Below, piece by piece: positions 1 through 6,863 of a stretch of DNA of 15,583 bases; the first letter of the stretch is position 1; each line of letters starts with the position of its first letter. A program made the translations under genes and the position numbers. Below the pieces are notes generated by a model, which was not told the origin of the DNA, ran no database searches, and saw only the letters and a list, made by a program, of their open reading frames with translations. The DNA is taken from positions 1 through 15,583 of the forward strand of contig WRDL01000022.1 in assembly GCA_009784095.1 (NCBI GenBank), written 5' to 3'. The stretch comes from Coriobacteriia bacterium. GTDB taxonomy: Bacteria > Actinomycetota > Coriobacteriia > WRKU01.

Positions 1-690
1 CCGACACTGTATTTCGAGCGCGACGATCTCGCGGAGCTGATGGGGGTCGAGGGCAGCGCGACGCGCGTGCTCGTCCAGATGGATCAATCGCTTCTCGGGC
101 CGTTGCTGGGAGGGCTGTGGGGACTTACGAGTCCGCGTCTCGATCAATCGATGGGAAGTGCGCGTGCGTTCAACCAACAGCGAATCGCCGATGAACTCGA
201 GCGTCGGTTCGACCAGCGCGGTTATGTGGTGAGCAGTACCGAGACCTCGGTCCTGCAACTGGATGAGGCACGGGGGCAGCTCGGTATACTGATCACCTTC
301 TTGATCATCATGGCCAGCGCGCTCGCTGCGGTCGGCGTGATCGGACTTTCCGGTTCAATGACGCTCTCGGTCATTGAGTCGACGCGTGAGATCGGTATCA
401 TGCGCTCGATCGGTGCGAGCCATCGTTCGATATTCAAGATCTATGTAACGCAGGGATTGGTCGTCGGTACCATCAGCTGGTTCTTCGGCGCGCTGATCTC
501 ACTGCCTCTGTCATGGGCGCTGATGCAGTCGCTCATCATGGCACTGGGCATGAGCCTTGCGTATCGCTACAGTTTTGCCGGAGTCATCATCACCTTGTTG
601 CTGGTCTGGATTATCTCAGCACTCGGCTCTTTGCTTCCCGCGTGGCGTGCGAGTCAGGTCTCCATCCGCGACGCGATCACTTACGAATAG
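1..690 (+). CDS. FtsX/MacB-type ABC transporter permease, C-terminal part (5' end outside window)
   Basis: The reading frame is open from base 1, so the gene starts upstream and the first internal ATG (40) is not its start. What is visible is the end of a large extracytoplasmic domain and the FtsX-like permease core. Three hydrophobic membrane segments are seen at about nt 277-351, 430-516 and 568-648. After the first comes the family signature TREIGIMRSIGAS, and near the end PAWRASQVSIRDAITYE, which is typical of the last cytoplasmic stretch of MacB/FtsX permeases. Members of this family work with an ATP-binding subunit, usually encoded next door (here presumably upstream), in lipoprotein release, efflux or cell-envelope signalling. 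The substrate cannot be told from this fragment. The stop TAG is at 688-690, and a repeat element begins 4 bases later. Confidence 0.88.
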   Translation, partial: PTLYFERDDLAELMGVEGSATRVLVQMDQSLLGPLLGGLWGLTSPRLDQSMGSARAFNQQRIADELERRFDQRGYVVSSTETSVLQLDEARGQLGILITFLIIMASALAAVGVIGLSGSMTLSVIESTREIGIMRSIGASHRSIFKIYVTQGLVVGTISWFFGALISLPLSWALMQSLIMALGMSLAYRYSFAGVIITLLLVWIISALGSLLPAWRASQVSIRDAITYE

Positions 691-693
691 CCA

Positions 694-799
694 GGTGAGA
701 CAGTAGGGTCGGTTCCTTTTGTCACACTTCAGAAGAACAAAGCGGTAAACCCTCAAGTTCTCTATTTGTGACAAAAGGAACCGACCCTACTGTCTCACC
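694..799. repeat. Paired inverted-repeat element, copy 1 (two perfect 33-nt arms)
   Basis: The left arm (694-726) and right arm (767-799) are exact reverse complements over 33 nt, separated by a 40-nt spacer (727-766). The arm reads GGTGAGACAG, then TAGGGTCGGTTCC, then TTTTGTCACA. The spacer holds its own short hairpin, AGAAC (734-738) with GTTCT (757-761). Related copies lie at 4229-4340 and 5463-5520. No transposase is encoded inside, so this is a non-coding, dispersed palindromic element. It resembles REP pairs or small MITEs, but the family is not identified here. It sits 4 bases after the upstream stop codon, and the long stem could also end or stabilise that transcript. Confidence 0.9.
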
Positions 800-836
800 T
801 CATCGCAGTTGTGTGGCATCTGTGAACCACCTATGG

Positions 837-866
837 TTCGACTATGCAGGCTCTTCTCACTATGCA
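837..866 (+). promoter_or_regulatory. Possible promoter of the surface-protein gene
   Basis: TTCGAC (837-842) and TATGCA (861-866), 18 bases apart, make a fair sigma-70-like pair. They lie about 60 bases before the start codon at 930. The match is imperfect. The same TATGC motif recurs at 843, 882 and 903, so it may instead be a regulator site. Confidence 0.3.
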
Positions 867-929
867 AGAACTCACGTATGGTATGCAGCAATTGTTTTAA
901 CGTATGCGAAAGAGCTTGGGGAGGGTTTC

Positions 930-3900
930 ATGTTACATACGTCGAGAAAAGTAAGTTCACGCGCGCTCATACTCGCGCTTGCGGGCCTCATGGTGACAAG
1001 CGTCATCTTGGGTGCAATGGTGTTTCCGCTCCGCACGATGGCCGATCCGATCGCAGATGCGGATCAGACGCCGTCCGATCATTCACTGCGCATTGAGAAG
1101 GTGACGCAGACAACTCGGATCGATACGCCGACTTTGACCATCAATGATACCGAGTGGAATGACGCTACGTTCACGCATATCTCCGCATCGATGCATCCTG
1201 CTACCATGCACCGCAGTGCGATCGCGCAGACAGGTCTGCTGTTCAACGGAAGCTTTAGTGAAACAGGCTATACCGGGTATATGCTTTTGCTGTCCTGTGA
1301 GAATGGGACCTCCACTCTCTCGCTGCTCTTCGTCGATGGCGAGCAGATGGACGCCGACAACTATAAGCCGGGAGCGTTGGGTACGACCCGTTCGGACGAG
1401 GTCCTTCTCACCACCGAGTTCGACGATGTCATCACTCCTGACTTGAACATCGATATCAAGCGTGACAGCGCCACCGGCGTCTTTACGATCTATGTCGAGG
1501 GACGCGAGGTCGCCTTGGTCCCGAATCCTCGTAGCAATGGGGAGGAACTATGCCTCTTCACCTCAGCGGCCGATATGACCACCGGATCCGGTGTCTCAGC
1601 AGATGTCAACACGGTCGAAAAAGAGATCTCGATCGTATCGACCCTGCCGGTCGACCGTGAGGATAGCTCCTGGATGGTGGGGATCGATCGCACCGGTCAG
1701 CTCAAAAATACCGGCGCAGCGCAGGCGCATACATCCATCTCAAGGGTCGCCGCTCCTGAATATGGTGCCCACATCATCACGGAGAAGTACCAGAAATTCC
1801 ATAGTGACTTCGGCGATGCACTGCCACGCGAGAGTGTGCTCCGAGTCCTTGGAGGCAAGAACGACATCGCGCACTATAGTCCCGATTCGAGCGCTCTGCA
1901 GTCTATCACCGATGGGGCAGGCAAGCTCTGGAGGTACTATGCGTACTCTGTCGACGGAGGCGAGATCATCGTGGGGGCTCCGCCACTGGGTCTGTCAGGC
2001 GATGACTATCTGATCGATGAGGTCTCCTCGGATCACGAGATCGTCTTTTACTTCGTGGAGAACGTCGATATCAATGTGACTTTTCGCCTGCTCGGCGATG
2101 AGACCGGCCCTGACCTGACGGAATCGATCAAGACCAGTGCGCCGGCGATGAATCCTTATACGATGCTGCAGAGTTACCTCACTCCGATCGTCAACGAGAC
2201 GGGAACGCTCAGTTACGCCGATCGGTATTCGCTCGACGGCGGGATCACGTGGCTCGATGGGACCCCGCAGGCGCCGACCTTTACCACCGAGGAGATGGCA
2301 CAGCCGACCGATGCGAAACATATCGTATTGCTGTTCTCCGCTCGCCCGATCGTGACCGTGACCTATCGCGAGTACGCCTCGGTCCAGTCGCTTCTCGATA
2401 GCACCGGTGCTGCGCATCAGATCTATCAGCTGGACGGTGATGGACCGACTCACACCTTCAATGCGATGAGCAACAAAGAGATCGCCGATACCGTCGCATC
2501 CGGTGCGACCTCGATCCTGGGAGTCGCCTATCCGACCTATCGCGGATGGCAACTCGACGAAGGCCCGATACATCTGGACCAGGCTCCTCCGGTATTCGAC
2601 ACGTTGGTCGGTGGCGAGCAGATCACACTGTACTTCTCGACACACTACTCTATAACCGAGAACTTCCATGCCAACGATGCTTTTGACGCGCAAAGCCTGG
2701 TCGGTGCGACCGTACTACGGGATCCGGTCGTGACCGAGGTCGAGGGGGGCGCGACCTTTACCGGCTCGGCTCCCGGGACCAATCCACCGCCGAACTTCTT
2801 TGCACAAGGAGCCGAGTGGCGCTACATCGGTTGGGTGATCGATCGAGGGGATCCTGATTTTTCCAAAATAGCATCGAGTGATTATGATGCGATGGTCGCG
2901 CTGTGCCAAGGGCAAAAGCCGCCCGTGATCGATCCGGTCACCTCCAACGACATCTCGATCACCTATATATATGCTCCACTCCAAGCAGCCAATAAACTCA
3001 CCGTGACCGAGCGGTACAGAGAGTACGAAAAGACCGAGCATTTTCTTGCACCCAACCAGCACCGTGAAGTAAAAGCGGGCGGCGAGCTGATCGCCGATCC
3101 TATCGATGCTTCAGGGTTCGGAGACGGTTGGGCCTATGTCGGGTATCAGATCGACGGTGGTGCGCTCATCGATGACGCCCTGCCGCTCGGAGTGATCCTC
3201 TCACCTATCGATCAAGCTCATACGATCACCTATCTCTACGAGCGCAATTCACGTGATGCGATATCGTCGATCGACGCGACCAAGACCGTTGAAGGCTTTA
3301 ACGACTCGATCGATGAGATGTTCCGTTTCGCGCTCGTGGATGGTAACGGGAACATCGTCGATCTTACCGTCAATGACGCATCCAATATCACCTTCGACCT
3401 GCCTTTCGCTGATGAGGGGACCGCCGAGTACACCGTCATCGAGCTCGGCCTTGCTTCGGATCCGGCGCCCGCGATCGGCAGTGCGGCACCTGCGACGTCA
3501 GAGCCCAAGCACGGCTGGACTTTCGATAGTACCGTCTGGCCGGTAGCGGTCGAGATCGTGGCACAAGACCAGGATCTTATCGCAACGGTCACCTATCCTG
3601 ACGGGGAGATCACCTTCAACAATATCTACGAAGGTACCCTTCCGGCTGGACCGAAGATCGATCTGGCGGTCTCCAAATCGCTCGTCGATGCCAACGGAAA
3701 AGCTGTCGGTGCGGGCAAGGAGTTCGCAATCGTGATCTATAACGCCGAGAAACAACCGATCGATCGTTTCGTGATCACCGCCGGTGGAGCGCCGACGGTC
3801 ATCGGCAACCTTGCTGCGGGCTCGACCATCTATCTCGCGGAAGAAGGCGGATTAGGCTTCAGGACACAGGGTTTTGACGTACAAGCCGGCGAGCAATCCT

Positions 3901-4145
3901 CTTCGGTAGAAGCAAATGCGGTAAAGATCGAGGTACCGGTCACCGAGACTGACATGACGGTCAAGGTCACCGTGAGAAACATCGCGACCAACGTCAATCA
4001 GATACCGGGAACGGTCAAGCCGCTTCCGGCGACCGGAGATATTATCAGTACCGCTACGATCGCGAAGATCGCGGTCGCGCTCGGTCTCTCGTTGGTCTTC
4101 AGGTGGATCAGCAGCCGAAGCAAGAAGAATGCGGTAAACATCTAA
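930..4145 (+). CDS. Sortase-anchored (LPATG) multidomain surface protein, 1071 aa
   Basis: Probably a cell-wall-anchored adhesin or stalk protein. I start at ATG 930 because GGGAGG (918-923) precedes it and a signal peptide follows at once: basic residues 6-11, a hydrophobic core at 12-34, and likely cleavage after TMA (residue 38). The frame is open back to 768, but that extension runs through the repeat arm. Residues 39-300 form an N-terminal domain I do not recognise. Five degenerate units of about 100 aa follow, marked by aromatic residues 339, 433, 540, 635 and 739 before a (V/L/I)D-x-G motif. Residues 780-900 resemble a pilin isopeptide (FctA/Spy0128-like) domain, with candidate K785, E838 and N898. 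Residues 910-1020 look Cna-B or DUF5979-like (K916, E971/E972, N1017). LPATG is at 1032-1036, followed by a hydrophobic stretch and a basic tail, the classical sorting signal. No sortase is in the window. The ligand is unknown. Confidence 0.85.
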   Translation: MLHTSRKVSSRALILALAGLMVTSVILGAMVFPLRTMADPIADADQTPSDHSLRIEKVTQTTRIDTPTLTINDTEWNDATFTHISASMHPATMHRSAIAQTGLLFNGSFSETGYTGYMLLLSCENGTSTLSLLFVDGEQMDADNYKPGALGTTRSDEVLLTTEFDDVITPDLNIDIKRDSATGVFTIYVEGREVALVPNPRSNGEELCLFTSAADMTTGSGVSADVNTVEKEISIVSTLPVDREDSSWMVGIDRTGQLKNTGAAQAHTSISRVAAPEYGAHIITEKYQKFHSDFGDALPRESVLRVLGGKNDIAHYSPDSSALQSITDGAGKLWRYYAYSVDGGEIIVGAPPLGLSGDDYLIDEVSSDHEIVFYFVENVDINVTFRLLGDETGPDLTESIKTSAPAMNPYTMLQSYLTPIVNETGTLSYADRYSLDGGITWLDGTPQAPTFTTEEMAQPTDAKHIVLLFSARPIVTVTYREYASVQSLLDSTGAAHQIYQLDGDGPTHTFNAMSNKEIADTVASGATSILGVAYPTYRGWQLDEGPIHLDQAPPVFDTLVGGEQITLYFSTHYSITENFHANDAFDAQSLVGATVLRDPVVTEVEGGATFTGSAPGTNPPPNFFAQGAEWRYIGWVIDRGDPDFSKIASSDYDAMVALCQGQKPPVIDPVTSNDISITYIYAPLQAANKLTVTERYREYEKTEHFLAPNQHREVKAGGELIADPIDASGFGDGWAYVGYQIDGGALIDDALPLGVILSPIDQAHTITYLYERNSRDAISSIDATKTVEGFNDSIDEMFRFALVDGNGNIVDLTVNDASNITFDLPFADEGTAEYTVIELGLASDPAPAIGSAAPATSEPKHGWTFDSTVWPVAVEIVAQDQDLIATVTYPDGEITFNNIYEGTLPAGPKIDLAVSKSLVDANGKAVGAGKEFAIVIYNAEKQPIDRFVITAGGAPTVIGNLAAGSTIYLAEEGGLGFRTQGFDVQAGEQSSSVEANAVKIEVPVTETDMTVKVTVRNIATNVNQIPGTVKPLPATGDIISTATIAKIAVALGLSLVFRWISSRSKKNAVNI

Positions 4146-4200
4146 ACAAGAGAAATCCAGAAGAGGTTCACCTCCCCGAATCTCGTTATTTATGAATGGG

Positions 4201-4228
4201 GCCACCTTCGGGTGGCTTCGTTCGTTTT
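4201..4228 (+). terminator. Rho-independent terminator of the surface-protein gene
   Basis: GCCACC (4201-4206), loop TTCG, then GGTGGC (4211-4216) form a perfect six-pair stem with a stable tetraloop. The T-rich tract TTCGTTCGTTTT follows. It lies 55 bases after the stop codon at 4143-4145, in the right orientation. A repeat copy starts directly after the T tract. Confidence 0.8.
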
Positions 4229-4340
4229 GGGACAGTAGAGGACAGTAGGGTCGGTTTCTTTTGTCACAAAAAGGTTTGGGTAATCCAAGCCCTCTTTCTT
4301 CACTCTGTGACAAAAGGAACCGTCAACCTACTGTCCCACC
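4229..4340. repeat. Paired inverted-repeat element, copy 2 (decayed)
   Basis: Second member of the family seen at 694-799. The left arm (4229-4268) begins GGGACAGTAG and carries an extra tandem 10-nt unit (4231-4240 against 4241-4250, one mismatch). The right arm is 4306-4340. Ten inner pairs are perfect (TTTTGTCACA with TGTGACAAAA), then seven more with one wobble, then an internal loop, then GTAGG with CCTAC. The spacer (4269-4305) is unlike that of copy 1 but also has a hairpin, GGTTTGG (4273-4279) with CCAAGCC (4285-4291). Non-coding. Confidence 0.85.
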
Positions 4341-4399
4341 GAGTGACCTTGGCGTCCCGCTGGCATCCCATCTCGCGTCCTGCTTGTCACATTCTCAGG

Positions 4400-4405
4400 T
4401 ATGAT
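4400..4405 (+). promoter_or_regulatory. Possible -10 box for the threonine aldolase gene
   Basis: TATGAT lies 47 bases before the start codon at 4453. TTGTCA (4384-4389) is too close to serve as its -35 box, and no better one is obvious, so the call is weak. The rest of 4341-4452 shows no gene. Confidence 0.25.
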
Positions 4406-4452
4406 AGGTATCGCACAGCCACATTCAAAAAGTTGTATACGAAGGAGTCCTC

Positions 4453-5463
4453 ATGCAGATGTTCGGTTCTGACAACTACTCGCCGGTACACCCCAAGGTA
4501 CTCGAAGAGCTCGCGCGCGTGAACGTCGGGCATGTGGTCGCGTATGGCGACGACGCATTCACTGCTGAAGCAAAGGAGATCTTGCATCAGTACCTTGGAG
4601 ATAAGTGCGATATCCTTTTCACATTCAATGGCACCGGCGCCAACGTTGTGTGTCTGAGCGGTCTGCTCAAACCGTGGCAGAGCGTGATCTGCACGAAGGA
4701 TGCCCATATCAACACCGATGAGGGCGGAGCACCCGAGCGCATCGCCGCCGCCAAGCTTATCCCGCTCGAAGGCAAAGACGGAAAACTCACACCGGAGATG
4801 ATCGAGCCCTATCTGGGAAAACTGGGCAATGAACATGCAGCTCAGCCGCACGTCATCTCGATCTCAAATGTGACCGAGCTCGGCACCGTCTACTCACCGG
4901 ATGAGATCCGCGCGCTCTGTGATTTTGCGCACGAGCATGGGCTGGTCGTGCACTGCGATGGCGCACGGCTCGCCAACGCCGCCGCATCGCTCGGTGTGTC
5001 TCTCAAAGCGTTGACCGCCGACGCGGGGCTTGATGCGCTCTCGCTGGGCGGGACCAAGAACGGGTTGATGGGAGCGGAAGCCGCGGTATTCTTTGGACAG
5101 TCCCAGCCGTTCACGCGTTTTCTGATACGCAAGCAGAGCGCACAACTCGCCAGCAAGATGCGCTATATCGCCGCGCAGTTCATCGCGCTCTACCAAGATG
5201 ACACATGGCTTGCGTGTGCGCGCCATGCCAATGAGATGAACGCCAAGCTGGTGGCCGGTCTTCGCGAGAACGGTCATGAGATCGTCCACTCGCCGGATGC
5301 CAACGAGGTATTCTGTGTCATGACGCCGGACCTGTTCAAAAAACTGAACAAGGAGTTCCACTTCTATGTATGGGACGAAGAGAATGATGTTGTGCGGTTG
5401 GTGTGCAGTTGGGATACCGAACCGGAGCTCGTTGAGCGTTTTCTGACGCAGCTAAAAGGTTAG
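4453..5463 (+). CDS. ltaE: Low-specificity L-threonine aldolase, 336 aa
   Basis: A PLP-dependent enzyme that splits L-threonine or L-allo-threonine into glycine and acetaldehyde in the cytosol. It supplies glycine or degrades threonine. The fold-type I aminotransferase-like landmarks are all visible. The PLP-binding lysine is K202 in SLGGTKNG. The aspartate that pairs with the pyridine nitrogen is D169 in HCDGARLANA, with R172 just after it. H85 in DAHINTDEGG is at the position of the histidine that stacks on PLP in this family. The length fits the family (about 330-345 aa). The start at 4453 is supported by GAAGGAG (4441-4447) six bases upstream. It seems to be transcribed alone, with repeat copies on both sides. 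The next gene is convergent, 32 bases beyond its stop. The exact threonine or allo-threonine preference cannot be read from the sequence. Confidence 0.92.
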   Translation: MQMFGSDNYSPVHPKVLEELARVNVGHVVAYGDDAFTAEAKEILHQYLGDKCDILFTFNGTGANVVCLSGLLKPWQSVICTKDAHINTDEGGAPERIAAAKLIPLEGKDGKLTPEMIEPYLGKLGNEHAAQPHVISISNVTELGTVYSPDEIRALCDFAHEHGLVVHCDGARLANAAASLGVSLKALTADAGLDALSLGGTKNGLMGAEAAVFFGQSQPFTRFLIRKQSAQLASKMRYIAAQFIALYQDDTWLACARHANEMNAKLVAGLRENGHEIVHSPDANEVFCVMTPDLFKKLNKEFHFYVWDEENDVVRLVCSWDTEPELVERFLTQLKG

Positions 5464-5520
5464 TGGGACAGTAGGGTCGGTTCCTACTGCCACGCTTATG
5501 ACAGAGTCTGGGGTAGGAAC
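5463..5520. repeat. Inverted-repeat element, copy 3 (one arm left)
   Basis: GTGGGACAG, then TAGGGTCGGTTCCT (5463-5485), matches the outer left arm of copies 1 and 2. The TTTTGTCACA part is missing and no full right arm follows. A short complement remains: GTTCCTAC (5480-5487) pairs with GTAGGAAC (5513-5520), which lies inside the 3' end of the minus-strand gene. The element begins on the last base of the aldolase stop codon and fills the gap between two convergent genes, where it could act as a two-way terminator. It has no clear T tract. Confidence 0.75.
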
Positions 5521-6077
5521 GCAATCCAGTAATAGATGGCAAACCCGAGTAGCGCGAAGGTGAATGGGATACAGATCCAGTACCATCTTCTCTCACGTTT
5601 TATGAATTCCTCGGTCGGCATATTCGAGGTACCATCTCCGTATCGGCGTCGCCAAGCCAGTCCCCAGCCGGTCCTTCCGAACCAGAACATCAGAGCGAGT
5701 GTGAAAAGCGTGACGAGCGCGGTCATCGCATAGACGCCGATGCGAGTCCACAGGGCAGTCTCGGCTCCCACACCGTATACCGCGCTTTGAATGGTCGAAT
5801 CCAAAAAGAGCCACAGCGGAAGCACGATCAGCCCCGCGACGACCGCTCCGTGCGACGCACCCCAGATCGGGGGCATGAAGAACGCGCCCCAGTTAAAACG
5901 CGGTAGTTGCGGTACTTCTTCATCTTGCGGAAGATCCAGCGCGCCATAGATGATGTCGGCGGGATGATCTCTCTCACAGGTACCTTTCGCCGTCCGACGG
6001 ACCAGACCGTTGCATGCCATGCAAAAACCGATGGTGTCCTGGGGAAGCCGTGCGTATCGTCTGACCTGATCGTCCAT
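5496..6077 (-). CDS. Membrane protein of unknown function with Cys/His cluster at the N-terminus, 193 aa
   Basis: Not assigned to a named family. I start at ATG 6077, five bases after the stop of the upstream gene, with GGATAGG between them. A GTG at 6101 would add eight residues and overlap that gene. Residues 19-38 hold CMAC, then C34 and H38 (CX2C-X11-CX3H), which could bind zinc. Next comes an acidic stretch, then FNWGAFFMPPIWG (61-73). Similar WGAF...PP.WG motifs lead into the first membrane segment of many small bacterial membrane proteins. Three hydrophobic segments follow at about 76-92, 112-133 and 166-188, with basic loops between. It is the last gene of the rhodanese-DUF554 operon and ends in the remnant of a repeat element. 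The operon suggests an envelope role, but there is no direct evidence for one. Confidence 0.75.
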   Translation of the reverse strand: MDDQVRRYARLPQDTIGFCMACNGLVRRTAKGTCERDHPADIIYGALDLPQDEEVPQLPRFNWGAFFMPPIWGASHGAVVAGLIVLPLWLFLDSTIQSAVYGVGAETALWTRIGVYAMTALVTLFTLALMFWFGRTGWGLAWRRRYGDGTSNMPTEEFIKRERRWYWICIPFTFALLGFAIYYWIAFLPQTLS

Positions 6078-6082
6078 TGAAC

Positions 6083-6847
6083 CTATCCGAGTATCCAGCA
6101 CAACACCGCCGCGATCGCTATTGCGGGCAGCATATTGCCGACCGGGAGGCGCTTGGAGAGCAAGAAGTTCAGTCCCACCGCGGCGATCAGCGCACCGCCT
6201 GCCAGCTCGATACCGATGATGGCGACCTCGGGGACCACCGCGCCGGCTAAAAACGACAGCAAAGCGATAGAGCCCTGGACGATGAATATCGGCACGATCG
6301 AGAGCAGCACTCCCGCACCAAGCGAGGACGCCAAGAAGAGTGCCATGAATCCGTCGAGCATCGCTTTGAGAAAGAGCGTCTGAGGATTGCCGAGTCCGTC
6401 TTGGATGGATCCCAGTATCGTCATCGCGCCCACACAGAAGAGCAGAGAGGCGGTCATGAAACCCTCGACCATATCGTGAGAATCCGCAGCGACCTCGCTG
6501 TTCGATCCGCCTTTCGCGAAGAAGGGGATCTTGTGAGCGCCCGCGCTCAATACCTCACCGAATCGCTCCAGCCAATCCTCGAGACGCAAAAGCTCGCCGA
6601 TCAAGGTTCCAACGATCAGAGAACCGGCAAAGATGATGACTCCGTATTTTGTGAGGAATCCGCCCTCTTCATTGAGTTGAGTCAGCGCGCCCAATGTGAT
6701 CGACAGACCAATGATGACGGTCGCAAGACCGACCGCGCGTACCACACCGTCGCGCACGCGAAGCGGGAACCGGTCACCGGCGATCGCGCCGATAGTGCCG
6801 CCGATCGCGATCGTGATCATATTGACAAGCGTTCCCAGACCAGGCAT
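6083..6847 (-). CDS. DUF554 family integral membrane protein, 254 aa
   Basis: Very hydrophobic with about seven membrane segments and few polar loops. The N-terminus GTLVNMITIAIGGTIGAIAG and the later stretch GLATVIIGLSITLGAL match the DUF554 (YdfK/YqgA-like) family in composition and pattern, and the length of about 230-255 aa fits as well. Members are thought to be transporters or channels, but the substrate is unknown. The gene begins at ATG 6847, 16 bases after the rhodanese gene. Its ribosome site is weak (GGAA about 11 bases upstream), which suggests coupling to the gene before it. Five bases separate it from the next gene, so the three very likely share one transcript. I see no truncation. 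Confidence 0.85.
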   Translation of the reverse strand: MPGLGTLVNMITIAIGGTIGAIAGDRFPLRVRDGVVRAVGLATVIIGLSITLGALTQLNEEGGFLTKYGVIIFAGSLIVGTLIGELLRLEDWLERFGEVLSAGAHKIPFFAKGGSNSEVAADSHDMVEGFMTASLLFCVGAMTILGSIQDGLGNPQTLFLKAMLDGFMALFLASSLGAGVLLSIVPIFIVQGSIALLSFLAGAVVPEVAIIGIELAGGALIAAVGLNFLLSKRLPVGNMLPAIAIAAVLCWILG

Positions 6848-6863
6848 AAGGTGGTGTTCCGTG

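Noticed and set aside
694..799. CRISPR array
   Set aside because: The repeats are inverted pairs, not direct repeats with regular spacers, and there are no cas genes.
768..929. N-terminal extension of the surface-protein frame
   Set aside because: It begins inside the right arm of the repeat element and would put 54 residues ahead of a clear signal peptide. ATG 930 has a good ribosome site.
1995..2693. 232-aa open frame on the minus strand
   Set aside because: Antisense to the surface-protein repeats, rich in Arg, Asp and Gly with no domain, and no ribosome site noted; a shadow.
4229..5520. Composite transposon around the threonine aldolase gene
   Set aside because: No transposase or target-site duplication is seen, and copy 3 is only half an element.
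6078..6101. GTG start for the minus-strand membrane protein
   Set aside because: It would overlap the DUF554 gene by 19 bases; ATG 6077 follows that stop directly with GGATAGG before it.
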